Source of the DNA: Nansenia antarctica
Taxonomy: Eukaryota; Chordata; Actinopteri; Argentiniformes; Microstomatidae
Assembly (NCBI GenBank): GCA_963989245.1
Contig: OZ022353.1
Span: 31,288,798 to 31,352,797, forward strand
DNA length: 64,000 nucleotides
Direction: 5' to 3'
The notes beneath the pieces are model-generated. The model was not told where the DNA came from, did no database searches, and saw nothing but the letters and a program-made list of their open reading frames with translations. This document shows positions 41,960 through 53,757 of the stretch, in pieces. Numbering within the stretch: the first letter of the stretch is position 1; each line of letters opens with the position of its first letter. The translations under genes were made by a program, and so were the position numbers.

Positions 41960-42879
41960 ATTAGGATATTAAGAAAAAATAATATATAGAGAAATTAAAT
42001 ATCAACATTTGTTTATCTATCTAAGTATGTCTCTCAGAGAGATAAACCTCTGCACCTCCTACAGTACAAGCATCGTACCACCATACAGGATTACGGTCAG
42101 ATTATCACGGGGAGTGGCTGCACGGATGATGCAGAAGAGGTTGATTATCATTATATTAAAAAAAATAATAATAATATGCTAACATTTGAAAATGTATATA
42201 CATTATATACTGTATCATAAATACACTTTATACACATTATATACTGTATCATAAATAAAATTGTATTTGTTCCATGTTGTTCCATGAAAATCCGTTGAGG
42301 ATTACAGACATAATCAAATGTAGGCTACTGCAAGTACTTTGCTGCGATAGCTATAGCGAGACCTACTGTACAGTTTATCATTCATAACTGTCTGTACATA
42401 GACATATAATATCCTATCACTACTGTCAGGTTCAGCATTGCCGCCCCTCCTGGTGGGACCAAAGTTGCGAGTGCGCTGATTGATGACATCCAACTCAGCT
42501 GCAAAGGGGGCACCAACACGAGTTCTTGGTCTTACTGGTATATCCCAAGAGGCTGAAGGTATAGCTTCAGGCTCTAAAGCATGCCTGTCCAATGTGGGGC
42601 GCTGTAAGATCTTATCCCCATTTCCACTGGAAGTTGGGCCTGCAAAGCTAACAATGGGGGTTTTATGGCAACCAGATGACTAACAGAGAGCAAGGCTCCT
42701 ATGGGGGTTGGGACCGCTTGTAAGCACCCACACACACACACACACACACTCTGAGCCTCTCCCCCCTTGACCATCTAGGTAATATGATAGGACCTATGGC
42801 CTGTGACTGTAAGTTAAGTTAAGTTTAAGTTACTTGAAACACACACATACCATGAATTTGTATAATAAGGCTTTGTAAC
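41960..42879. other. No gene seen
   Basis: A CATTATATACTGTATCATAAA tandem pair lies at 42200-42260 and a CA microsatellite at 42728-42750. No exon supported. Confidence 0.4.
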
Positions 42880-42946
42880 ATTTACATTTACATGTTTGGC
42901 ATTTGGCAGACGCCTTGTTCCAAAGCAACTTACAATCAATACTTGT
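42880..42946 (-). repeat. SINE tail
   Basis: Reverse complement of the tail at 13254-13318 (GGCATTTGGCAGACGCCTTG). Confidence 0.7.
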
Positions 42947-43071
42947 AAGAGTCTGACCCCTCCTTTGAGCCTTTGGGCCTACAGGCATGCTCTCTGAAAC
43001 AATGGGGGTTTTACGACAGACCACATGGTCGAACACACACACAGACACACACAGACACGCACGCACACGCG

Positions 43072-43104
<33 letters not shown>

Positions 43105-44222
43105 TCAAAACAACCCAGAGGTTTGGAGACACACATCGATCAGCTCCTTATTAGGGCAAAGGCTGAGGAGGAAGGGTCATCATTGGCCAAGAACTATGAA
43201 ACAAGCATTGACCAAATACTGTGTTGTGATTGGCTCAAATGTGAGATGGAACAGGTATAAAATCCTGAGAGAAAGCCATGATCAGTCTCTTTTGTTCCTG
43301 ATCCACCCAGATACCCTGTTGGTTGACGACCTGATCCTGTGATGACCTGATTGCTGTCTTTTTTGAATAAACAGTCTTAAACTTTGCTCAAGACTTTTCC
43401 TCATTTTTTGACAATCATCAGACGAAGAAATTGTATCCCACACCATGTTGGGGCTCTATCAGGCTCAGTAGGTCCTACTGTAGCTCCTTGTTCTTCTGTC
43501 ATTTTATTGAGTTGTCTGTTCATGTAATTGTCCTTTTATTTTCGGTGGATTGTCTGTTCCACTTGTCTTGTTCTCATTCATGTAGTTGTCTCTTTGTATT
43601 ATTTAGTTGTTTATTCATGTAGTTGTCTCTTTGTATTATTTAGTTGTTTATTCATGTAATTGTCCCTTTACTTTTGTTGAGTTGTCTGTTCATGGAATTG
43701 TCCGCAGTTGTTGCATTAACTCCTGAATCCAGTCAGCTGGCTAGCTAGCTGTCTCCTGTTAGCCCCGATTAGCTCCCGTTAGCTTTGGCTCCTATTAGCT
43801 GTATTATCTTCCGTTAGCTTTGGCCCTTATTAACTTTATTATCTTCCGTTAGCTTTTCCTCTGTCAGGTGGATGTACTCACGGATGATCGCTACTTCTGA
43901 TACCAGTTGTCGTGTTTTGTCCGTTAGAGTAACTTGCTCGTCTGATGTGCGTGGGTATAATGACTCACACGACAAGGAATTCTCAGTTTCTTGTTCTTTA
44001 GTGAACTTCTTCAATACACAATACAAGATACAACTAATTGTGTCCGAGATGGCAGGTTAATAGATGACGGGAAAACTAGCTCTGGCACAGAACAGCAGCT
44101 TTGCTGTCCATACCGATGAGCGTTGTTCCCTTAACTGACTGTTACGTAACCTAGGTAACAAGCTATATCTCTCTCTGGGTGATCATGTGACATACAGTAA
44201 CCAATCAACAATAACGGTAACA
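42947..44222. other. Simple repeats, no gene seen
   Basis: An (AC)n tract lies at about 43032-43097. Two and a half copies of a 43-bp unit (TTCATGTAGTTGTCTCTTTG) lie at about 43575-43690. GTTAGCTTTGGC-type short tandem words cover 43760-43855. AATAAA at 43367 is isolated. Confidence 0.5.
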
Positions 44223-46633
44223 TAATGAATGAATGAATGGTCTTTATTGTCATTGTTATAGTACAGGTACCAAACAACGAAATTTGGGAGGGGTGTCTCC
44301 CCTGGTGCTAGGAAAGAAAAAAACAAACAAAAAAAAAACAAGAAGGGAAAGGAGCTGGTTTACATAAATAAAGGCTATGTACACTATCCACTATACTATA
44401 CTGTACAGATAAAACGACTAGGGTTGTCATATTGCAAATAGTGTTATTGCACATTCATTTAAAGTGTCGCAGTTTGCAGGCTTGAAATGTACACATTTGT
44501 GCCTCAGCACTACACCTGATTTTTTCAATCCAGCAGCTGCCATCAATCCGTCCAGACTGTCCAGGGCCCAGAACCTAGTTCTTTGCTGTGTTCAGGGCCT
44601 GGATGGCCTTGGGGTAGAAGCTGAGCTTCAGTCTGTTTGTCCTTGCGGCCTTGGTCCTGTACCGCCTTTTCGAGGGCAGCCGGGCAAAGTGTTCGTACCC
44701 AGGGTGGGTTGGGTCTCTGGAGATCTTGGAGGCCTTCCTGAGGCAGCGTGTGTTGTACAGCTCTTCCAGAGAGGGGAGGGGGGCGCCGGTGATCTTCTGG
44801 GCTGTTCTCACGACTCTCTGTAGCGCATTTCTCTCTGCAGTTGTGCAGCTGGAGAACCAGTTGCAGATGCAGTAGGTGAGGATGCTCTCCACTGCGCCGC
44901 GGTAGAAGGCCACCAGTATCTCCTGCTTGTTGTGTTCCTTCCTGAGGACTCTCAGGAAGTAGAGCCGCTGTTGTGCCTTCTTGATGGTGGCTGCTGTGTT
45001 GTTCTTCCAGGACAGGTCATCCTGTATGTGCACCCCCAGGAATCGGAGGGTTGAGACTCTCTCCACGCTCTCTCCGTCGATGAGCAGGGGCTGGACCTCA
45101 GATTTTTTCCTCCTGAAGTCCACGATGATTTCCTGGGTCTTTGACTGGTTCAGCAGCAGGTTGTTAACCTTGCACAGCTTGCTCAGCTGCTCTACCTCAT
45201 CCCTGTACGCCGCCTCGTCCCCCCCCGAGATGCAGCCCACCACGGTGGTGTCGTCTGCAAACTTTACGATGGAGTTGCTGGGGTGGACGGGGGTGAAGTC
45301 GTAGGTGTAGAGGTTGTAGAGGATGGGGCTTAGCACGCAGCCCTGGGGGGACCCAGTGCTGAGTCTGAGGGCTGTGGAGGTGTGGGAGCCCACCCGCACC
45401 CTCTGGGGGCGGTCGGACAGGAAGTCCATGATCCATGCACATATAGAGTGTGATAGTCCCAGGTCTAGTAGTTTGGTCACTAGCCTGTCTGGAAGGATAG
45501 TGTTGAAGGCAGTGCTGAAGTCCACAAAGAGCAGTCTCGCGTAGCTGTTTCCCCTCTCCAGGTGGGATAGAGTGGCGTGGAGAGTCGTCGCGATGGCGTC
45601 CTCTGTGGACCTGTGGGCTCTGTAGGCGAACTGGTATGGATCCAGGTTGGGCGGGAGGCGTGTGACTATGTGGGCCCGGACTAGTTTCTCGAAGCACTTC
45701 ATGATGATTGGTGTGAGTGCCACCGGGCGGTAGTCGTTTAGGCAGCTCACCGTGCTTTTCTTCGGGACTGGGATGATAGTTGAGGTTTTCAGGCAGGGTG
45801 GGATGGTGGCCTGGGACAGGGACTGGTTGAAGATGTTGGTGAAAACCCCGGCCAGCTGGTCGGTGCAGTCCCTCAGCACCCATCCCAGGACGCCATCCGG
45901 CCCAGAGGCTTTCCTGGGGTCCACCGCCTTCAGCACGCGTCTCACTTCATGCTCTGTTAGGGTGAGGCTGCTGAGAGCTGGAGAGAGTGGTGTTTGTGTT
46001 GTGGTTACCTCCGTTCGCCCCTCGTCGAACCGGGCGTAGAAGGAGTTCAGTCAGCAGGGGGTCGTCCTCTGCGGCTGTGAGCCTGTTGGCTCTGAAGTTT
46101 GTCATGTGCTGAACCCCCTGCCACATCCGCCTGGAGTCGTTGCTCAGGAAGCATTCCTCAATCTTCTCTCTGTGGTCTGCCTTGGCCTCCCGGATGCCGC
46201 GCTTTAGGTTAGCCCTGGTGGTGCGGTACAGCAGTGTGCCCTTCCCTGCGAAGAAGGCGTTGTCCCTCTCATTGATCAGTTTTTGGACCTTCCCAGTCAT
46301 CCATGGCTTCGTGTTGGGGTAGACCCGGACCCGTTTGTCCACGGTGACTGAGTTGGTGCAGTTCACTATGTGGTTCAGAACCGACGACGTGAACTGTTCC
46401 AGGTCCTCATGCTCATATTCCTGCCATGAGGTGTCATTTAGGCAGATCTGCAGTGGAGCGGACCCTTCTGGCCAGGTTCTGACAGTCTTAGTGGTGATGG
46501 GAGCACTTTTCCTCATGGTAGTGTATGCTGGGATCAGGAGGATTGACACATGGTCAGACATGCCTAGATGAGCTAGCGGTCTAGCCTTGTAAGCACGCTT
46601 GATGTTGGTGTATACCTTATCCAGTGTTTTTTC
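44223..46633 (-). mobile_element. APE-type LINE, 5'-truncated second copy
   Basis: Same family as 30683-34008. The 3' end is ATGAATGAATGAATGG at 44223. The match stops at TCCAGTGTTTTTTCT near 46633, where an (AAC)n tract begins. The endonuclease domain is mostly missing. Confidence 0.92.
44575..46561 (-). pseudogene. LINE reverse transcriptase, frameshifted
   Basis: Two frames cover the protein: 46561-45947 (from MSDHVSILLIP) and 45945-44575 (reverse transcriptase with FADD and C-terminal part). An 8-bp deletion near 46050, compared with the copy at 32.5 kb, shifts the frame. Otherwise the copies are very similar, so both are recent. Confidence 0.88.
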
Positions 46634-47351
46634 TTAAACACAACAACAACAACAACAACAGGGAAAGCCATCCATGGTGGACTGTCTCACAATATATATT
46701 TTGATATTATATTTTGATATTATTTGATATTATGTATTAAGTATTCTTAATCAATGATTAAGTAAGTATTCTAGTACTTTGAACTCCATACTACATTATG
46801 GTGAATAAACATTTTAAGAAAACAAAAGAGAAAGTACTTATTTTTATGTTTTTGTGGTGGGTAGTTTGCTAGCGAAACAACTTCACGTTGACGTACCGTT
46901 AACAACAACATCACGTTGACGTACCGTTAAAGTCAACGTCACGTCGATCCTGTGGTTTGAAGCCTTTCACTTTTTTTGACATGATACATTAAAATGCTCA
47001 TAACTTTTTAAAATAAAGGGCTATCTCAGTCATTCAACCAGTTATGAATAGCTGAGAACTTCTAATTTATGGAAATATAAAAAATGAAAATGTCAAAATG
47101 CCACCATGTGAAGGGTTTTCCCAGGCCGCCACACATATATATATATATAGGCTATATACATTGCAAGGGACTACGGATGAAAATTAGCCTTCTGTTCTGG
47201 CTAAATCTGGCGTATTTACATAAAATGCATTGTCCCTTTACAAATTAACGAAATAAACTAAACTACAATATAACTTAGACACGTTGTCTTTAAATGGGTC
47301 ATTTACAAAGGGAGGCCCAGTATTACTAAACTGTTCCTAATATTACTATAT
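46634..47351. other. No gene seen
   Basis: An (AAC)n tract lies at 46637-46660. CACGTTGACGTACCGTTAA occurs twice at 46883-46930. A short TA repeat lies near 47138. This is the insertion site of the gypsy element. Confidence 0.5.
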
Positions 47352-47587
47352 TGTAGTGACTACATTATGGGTTCATGTTCTCCTCTTACTGTTGGTTGTG
47401 TAGTGGGAGGGAACCAGTTCTGGCACTAGGGGCAGAGGGGAGGATTATTAACGTTGCAACTTCCTGTTTAGATACAAGAGTTTTGGTGATCGATTTCCTG
47501 GTCCTGTACGGAGTGTACAAGTTGTTATTTTGATTAAACAGTTATCATTACGTTGCCTACGTCTTTCCTTTTTCCTCCGGCACTACA
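47352..47587 (+). repeat. Gypsy 5' LTR
   Basis: TGTAGTGACTAC to GGCACTACA; contains GTTTTGATTAAACAG near its 3' part. Confidence 0.95.
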
Positions 47588-47663
47588 CTGGTGACCCCGA
47601 CGTGGATTTTTGTTAACGTGATTGTGTACAAAAACCAGCGAGCGAACATTACAATCCTGCAAA

Positions 47664-48416
47664 ATGTCCGGGCGAGGAAGACGTTCAAACCAGCGGCAGC
47701 CATCACCATCCCCTGTCAGGGTAACGCGTGGTGCGCACACTCCCACTCTCAAGCTACCAGAGTTCTGGGACTCAACGCCTGCTGCATGGTTTGCTATTGT
47801 AGAGGCACATTTTAACAAAAGTGACATCGATGACGACGACGACCGGTACAACCATGCTGTGGCAATGTTGGGCAGCTCCACCGCAGCTCGAGTGGTAGGT
47901 TTTTTGTCTGCTCCCCCGACGACGAACAAATATGAGCGCCTCAAGGCCCTGCTTCTAGAGACATTTGAACTGTCCACTGCGGAGAGGGTGCGTCGCCTAT
48001 TTGCCATGTCGGACTTGGGTGACGAGAGGCCTTCTGCGCGCATGGAGAGGATGCTAAACCTGCTCGGTACAGAAGACCCCATGATCCTCTTCACAGAGCT
48101 GTTCATGCGCACATTGCCAGCTCAAGTTAGGATGGCGCTGGCCAACACCGCCATCATGGAGCCCCGCGCCCTGGCCAGGGAGGCGGACCGGTTCGTCTTG
48201 GCCATGCCTCAACGGTCCCCCGACCTGCTCGCTCCCGCGGCCGCCCCGCCACCCGACCGTCGCAGGAGAGCGAAGGATGACGCCAGACCTTCTGGCCAGC
48301 AGGGTAACGCTGCGGGCCATTGTTTCTACCACGCCACTTTTGGCGCCAAGGCCAAACGGTGCCGCTCACCCTGCACCTTCGGACCGACGGGAAACGGCGG
48401 GGCCGGCACTCAGTAG
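47664..48416 (+). CDS. Gypsy Gag
   Basis: Met at 47664 (MSGRGRRSNQRQ). It includes LPEFWDSTPAAWFAIVEAHF, the start of the capsid-like domain usual in vertebrate gypsy elements, and ends with an Arg-rich part and a short Cys-containing segment. The C-terminus is short of a full CCHC knuckle, which suggests that pol is reached by a -1 shift in the 97-base overlap with pol. Confidence 0.85.
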   Translation: MSGRGRRSNQRQPSPSPVRVTRGAHTPTLKLPEFWDSTPAAWFAIVEAHFNKSDIDDDDDRYNHAVAMLGSSTAARVVGFLSAPPTTNKYERLKALLLETFELSTAERVRRLFAMSDLGDERPSARMERMLNLLGTEDPMILFTELFMRTLPAQVRMALANTAIMEPRALAREADRFVLAMPQRSPDLLAPAAAPPPDRRRRAKDDARPSGQQGNAAGHCFYHATFGAKAKRCRSPCTFGPTGNGGAGTQ

Positions 48417-51397
48417 TGGCCCTGAGCGCTGGCGTCACCAACAGGCTGCTCTTCATACAAGACACCGCCTCTGGTCGCAGTTTTCTTTGTGACACAGGTG
48501 CCCAGTGGAGCATCATTCCGGCAGAGAGATCGGATGTGGCGAAGGAGGAGCGTGGTCCGCAGTTGGCAGGCGCGGACGGCACACCTATCTGCTCTTATGG
48601 CACTAGGGCGGTGGACGTGTGCTTCGGAGGACAATGCTTTTCGTGGGATTTTGTCATAGCGGCTGTCACATTTCCCCTCCTTGGTGCGGATTTTCTGTGC
48701 GCCCACAACCTGTTGGTGGACGTGGGGAACAGGCGCCTGGTCAACTCACAGACTTTCGCTTCCTTCGCCTGTACGCAGGGGGAGGCGGTCTACAGCGGGT
48801 GGTCCAATACGCTCGCCGAAAGTGACCAGTACCTTCGGCTGCTCGCCGAATTCCCCGACCTTACCAAGCCCACCTTCTCCGCGCCCACGGTGAAACACGG
48901 AGTGGAGCACCACATCGAGACCGAGGGGCCTCCCCTCCACGCCAGGGCCAGGCGCCTCAACCCGGAGAAGCTGGCCATCGCCAGGGCGGAGTTTGCGCAT
49001 ATGGAGCAGGTGGGCATCGTTCGGCGCTCGAGCAGCCCCTGGGCGTCTCCCCTGCACATCGTCCCTAAGTCAGACGGCGGGTGGCGCCCATGTGGGGACT
49101 ACCGCCGCCTCAACGACGCGTCCAAGCCTGACCGCTACCCGGTCCCACATGTCCAGGACTTTTCAGCGAACCTGGCAGGCAAACGCTTCTTCTCCAAAGT
49201 GGACCTGGTACGGGGGTACCATCAGGTGCCGGTGCACCCCGAGGATGTCCCTAAGACGGCCGTAATCACGCCATTTGGACTCTTCGAGTTTCTGCGGATG
49301 CCGTTCGGCCTGAAGAACGCGGCGCAGACCTTCCAACGCCTCATGCACTCGGTGCTCCGGGACCTACCATTCCTCTTCGTCTACTTGGATGACATCCTCG
49401 TCGCAAGCACCACGGAGGAGGAGCACCTGTCCCACCTCCGGGCCCTTTTCACACGGCTCAGCCAACATGGGCTGATTGTCAATCCGGCGAAGTGTGAGTT
49501 CGGACGGAACACCATCGACTTTCTCGGGCACCGGGTCTCCGCAGAGGGGGTGACCCCCCTCCCCTCGAAGGTGGAAGCTGTCGCTGCTTTCCCGCGCCCC
49601 AGCACAATCAGCGAGCTCAAGGGGTTCATCGGGATGGTAACCTTCTACTATCGCTTCCTCCACCACATCGCTCACATCCTGCGGCCTCTGTACGATGCCC
49701 AGAAGGGCAAGACTCTGAAGCAGCCGGTGGACTGGACGGCGGAGCGTGTCAAAGCCTTTCAGGACACCAAGGCGGCCCTGGCCCGCGCTGCCATGTTGGC
49801 CCACCCCTCGCCCTCGGCACCCACTGCTCTCACCACGGACGCCTCTGACTTTGCTGTGGGAGCGGTGTACGAACAGTGGGTTGGGGACGCCTGGCAGCCT
49901 CTTGCATTCTTCAGCCGCCAGCTGTCTCCCAGAGAGCAAAGGTACAGCACATTCGACAGGGAGCTCCTCGGGCTGTGGCTTGCTGTCAGACACTTCCGTT
50001 TTTTACTGGAGGGCCGCGAGTTTACGGCCTACGTGGACCACAAGCCACTCACGCACGCCATGTCCAAGGTGGCGGAGCCGTGGTCCGACCGCCAACAGCG
50101 CCAGCTCGCCTACATATCCGAGTTCACCACAGACATCCAGCACGTTGCTGGGAAGTCCAACCAGGTCGCGGATTGTCTCTCCAGGGCGGTGGTTGGTGCG
50201 GTCCAACTGGGTTTGGACTACGCGCGCATGGCTGCAGACCAGGCCGCCGACCCCGCCGTCCAGGCTCTCAAGTTGTCGGACACAGGACTGCGCCTAGAAG
50301 AGGTGGTTTTCGGTGACGCAGGGGCCACGCTCCTGTGCGACGTCTCCATGGGTCAGCCACGACCGGTGGTCCCCGCCAACTGGAGGCGCCCCGCCTTCGA
50401 GGCGATACACGGCTTGTCTCACCCTGGTAGGAAACCGTCCTCGCGGCTGGTGTCAGAGAAATTCGTCTGGCATGGGCTCAAGAGGGATGTGAGGGCCTGG
50501 GTAGACACGTGCATCGCCTGCCAGCGCGCCAAGGTGCATCGACACGTCAAGGCCCCCCTGGAGCAGTTCTCTGTGCCTGAGCGGAGGTTCGATCATGTAA
50601 ACGTGGACCTGGTAGGGCCGCTGCCCCCCTCGCACGGATACACCTATCTCTTTACCATGGTGGACAGGACGACTCGCTGGCCGGAGGCAGTTCCGCTCTC
50701 CTCAACGACAGCCCCCGACCTGGCCCGGGCGTTCATCGCGGTGTGGGTCTCCCGCTACGGCACCCCTGCTGATCTCTCCTCTGACCGTGGCTCACAGTTT
50801 ACTTCAGAGCTGTGGGCAGCGGTGGCGGAGAATCTGGGGGTCAAGCTCCACCGCACAACCGCCTATCACCCGCAGGCGAACGGGCTCTGTGAGCGTTTCC
50901 ATCGATCCATGAAGGCCGCCCTTCGAGCCAGCCTCACGGACAGCAACTGGCTTGACAAGCTGCCGTGGGTCATGCTGGGGCTCAGGACAGCGCCAGGACC
51001 TTCGTCCCGGTCCCGACTACGCAGCATGGTGTCCCTACTTCGAGGGTGCCCCCGGAGCTGCACTCGGCGAGGTTCGTTTTCATTCGTCATGATGGCCACA
51101 GGACTCCACTACGTCCTCCTTATGACGGGCCTTTCCGTGTCATCGAGGCCGGAGCCAAGAACTTCATGGTTGACATGGGGGGTAGGCCTGAGTGTGTGTC
51201 CGTTGATCGCCTCAAACCGGCCCACTTGGACCTTGAACTGCCCCTGGACTTGGCCCTGCCACCGCGCAGAGGCCGGCCTCCAGTCCTACCTCCCCTGCAG
51301 CGCCCTGGCCATTCCCCCCTCCGACCCCGACAACCCCCCGCAGCTCGCGAGCCCCCGGTCGTCACTGCCCCCCGTCCTTCCCTGCAGGAGGACGTGA
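48320..51397 (+). pseudogene. Gypsy Pol: protease, reverse transcriptase, RNase H, integrase (3' end out of frame)
   Basis: The active-site Asp-Thr-Gly of the aspartic protease is near residue 58. The reverse transcriptase has YLDD near residue 355, and RNase H has TDASDFAVGAV near residue 506. The integrase has its HHCC zinc region near residues 696-735, then the DDE core (VDLVGPLPP, SSDRGSQFT, CERFHRS). After LPWVMLGLRTAP at about 50995 the frame becomes wrong. The related remnant at 28.7-29.4 kb has about 55 more residues here, so a deletion removed them. The correct frame resumes at 50965-51495. Confidence 0.9.
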
Positions 51398-51495
51398 TGG
51401 GCGATGTCACACCTCCTCCCGCACCTCCTGACTTTACCTACGATCGTAGGGGCCGGGCCATACGCCCTCCTCGCCGTGAGGATTTCCAATATTGA
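50998..51495 (+). pseudogene. Gypsy integrase C-terminal part, separate frame
   Basis: After the deletion, RTFVPVPTTQHGVPTSRVPP, then RFVFIRHDGHRTPLRPPYDG and ECVSVDRLKPAHLDLEL, to the stop at 51495. Same order as in the 28.7-kb remnant. Confidence 0.88.
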
Positions 51496-51516
51496 GGTGA
51501 ACACTGGGGGGGCTGG

Positions 51517-51752
51517 TGTAGTGACTACATTATGGGTTCATGTTCTCCTCTTACTGTTGGTTGTGTAGTGGGAGGGAACCAGTTCTGGCACTAGGGGCAG
51601 AGGGGAGGATTATTAACGTTGCAACTTCCTGTTTAGATACAAGAGTTTTGGTGATCGATTTCCTGGTCCTGTACGGAGTGTACAAGTTGTTATTTTGATT
51701 AAACAGTTATCATTACGTTGCCTACGTCTTTCCTTTTTCCTCCGGCACTACA
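51517..51752 (+). repeat. Gypsy 3' LTR
   Basis: Identical to 47352-47587; preceded by ACTGGGGGGGCTGG. Confidence 0.95.
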
Positions 51753-51766
51753 ATATTATATATATA

Positions 51767-51934
51767 CACTACCGTTCAAAAGTTTGGGGTCACCCAGACA
51801 ATTTCATTTTCCACATTAACAATGTATAGAGTGTATTTCTGATTAATTTAATGTTATCTTCATTGAAAAAAACAGTGCTTTTCTTTCAAATATAAGGAAA
51901 TTTCTAAGTGACCCCAAACTTTTGAACGGTAGTG
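51767..51934. mobile_element. Tc1-type MITE, 168 bp
   Basis: Ends CACTACCGTTCAAAAGTTTG and its inverse, flanked by TA within a TATATA context. Confidence 0.9.
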
Positions 51935-52461
51935 TATATATAATAATATATATTATATTATAATACTATACTATAGTATTACTATACTGTTCCTAATCAA
52001 ATGTTATATCAACGTTTCAATAAACATTTGAGCTTTTATTGTGACGTTTCCTCCAAAGCGGAAGTTGTTGTAGTAACTACTTCCTGGTCGTGAGGAAGTT
52101 GAGCAACTCGATCATAACAAGGTGAATATCGCATGAGCGCAGGTAAGAAACATGAGCGTCTCTGTAATGCAGCTGTTTCATTCACCTGAAATGTCCGTGA
52201 TGCTCTAAGTTACATAGCTGCTGTGTGCTGAAGTTGATATGGATGAAATGAACCGCTATGTGAAAGTGTCCGTGTAGGTTCTCTGGTGGAAGTTGCGCGT
52301 TCATGCCGTTTGTTGACAGTAAATAAACCTCCTCAGTCTGGACTACTAGGAGAATGACTACAGTTACATGACTGGAGGCTTCACATAGTTACAAGATTGA
52401 CTTTACACTGGACGAAGACTAACAAGACTGTTATGAGATTGTATTTTTCTGTAGGCCTACT
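51935..52461. other. No gene seen
   Basis: TA-rich start, then unique-looking sequence. A GTAAGAAACATGAGCG context near 52143 could be a donor, but no exon is supported. Confidence 0.4.
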
Positions 52462-53316
52462 CAGTGTTTCCTCCAGGATTCTTCACATTAGTGGCGGAGT
52501 GTTCTTTTTTCGCGCGCGTAGCGTATGCAACACGCACTGGCGCTCAATACAAAGACGTAATTTCACCGAAAAATAGAGGGTAGCAACATTTTAAAAAACA
52601 TGTGCCCTGTTTACCCGTACCTCCGCCGTTCTGTTCGTGGTGATTTGGGAGGCAATAGATTATTTTTGCCCCGCGCATATTGCCCTGTAATTAGACCCAT
52701 GTAAATCCGACTCCCCTTCTTTCCCCCTGCCAATACTGTGTCGTTTGTGACATTTACCAACGTTTATGCTATCAATAGTTCGAAGCTAGCGTTAGATGCG
52801 AGGCTGCTCGGGAACATTATTTGTTTCACAAAATAGCCTGATTTAGTTGACCATGAACATCAGAGACTAGACTACATTACGAATGTTCATTTAAAATACT
52901 CTATAGTGAACACTGGTATAAGAACATGAACCAGAGAACAGCAGTAAATGCAAGAACCCAAGGTCGTCGCTGATGATGTTGCATTTTCGATTAGGATACG
53001 CTTACGGGATTAAAGGGACGGGCGACGGGCTAAGAGAGAGGGAAGGGATTTCCAGAAATCCAAATGTCCTGCTAAATTCGGACCAATCACAAAACTGTTT
53101 TGCAAGCGCGTCGACGAGGTTAATTGCAACATTGTAACATATTGTAACTTACTACATCCTAAATCGGAACGAAATGTAGGTCTGAAAGCGGCCTAAACTA
53201 GCTTCAATCTGATTTTTTTCTGTTCTCCGGTCATAAAGTGGACTGAATCAATTAGTGGCGGAGAAAATGTATTCGTGGCGGCCCGCCACGAATAAATGCA
53301 TATAGAGGAAACACTG
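52462..53316. mobile_element. CAGTGTTTCCTC element, complete, 855 bp
   Basis: Ends CAGTGTTTCCTCC and the inverse of CAGTGTTTCCTCT. ATTAGTGGCGGAG occurs in direct orientation near both ends. Flanks CCTACT on both sides form an exact 6-bp duplication. No coding sequence. Left-end fragments are at 18574 and 36314. Confidence 0.88.
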
Positions 53317-53413
53317 CCTACTGATTGTATCCCTTTCTAACTAATGTCATTTCAGAGTGTTTATTTCAATCTTGCAAGAGGAGCTTCTGTACAGTCAACA
53401 TGGTGCCGCATCA

Positions 53414-53725
53414 ATATGCCGACGGACCGTTGTGCCGACAGCCCTCCCTGCATGTGAATGCTCTCCGCTTCTCTGTCTAGGTGCATGTGGGAAAACTAGG
53501 GTTGGGGTTAGGTGCTACGTCGACTTGGTACATGCTGGCATGTCTAACCCTAACCCTAATCCTATCCCTAACCCTACCCCTAACCCCAACCCTACCCCTA
53601 ACCCTAACCTTAACCGTAGCACCCTAGCACCTAACCCTAACCCTAGTTTTCCCACATGTACCGTCTTGTCAGCTCTCGCAGAAATCCGCTAATAAACTGT
53701 CGGCATCCTGGTCCGTCGGCACAGC
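53414..53725. mobile_element. Fold-back element with telomere-like core
   Basis: ATGCCGACGGACCG-TGCCGACAG near 53417 is inverted at 53696-53723. A second inverted pair, TGTGGGAAAACTAGGGTTG and its inverse, flanks the core. The core is the CCCTAA tract listed separately. Confidence 0.75.
53548..53645. repeat. Degenerate interstitial telomere-like repeat
   Basis: CTAACCCTAACCCTAATCC and variants with CCTACCCCTAACCCC over about 100 bp. It is short, degenerate and flanked by inverted arms, so it does not mark a chromosome end. Confidence 0.9.
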
Positions 53726-53757
53726 GGGTGGGCCCCAGTCAACATAGGGTTCCAAAG

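Larger units (their letters stand above)
47352..51752 (+). mobile_element. Ty3/gypsy LTR retrotransposon, 4401 bp, very recent
   Basis: LTRs 47352-47587 and 51517-51752 are both 236 bp and identical in every base I compared. ATAT flanks both sides (4-bp duplication). A primer-binding-type TGGTGACCCCGACG starts at 47589, and a G-rich tract precedes the 3' LTR. Gag and pol overlap in different frames. A deletion inside the integrase end breaks pol. Confidence 0.95.

Noticed and set aside
53548..53645. Chromosome end
   Set aside because: The tract is about 100 bp, degenerate and has more than 10 kb of unrelated sequence on both sides.
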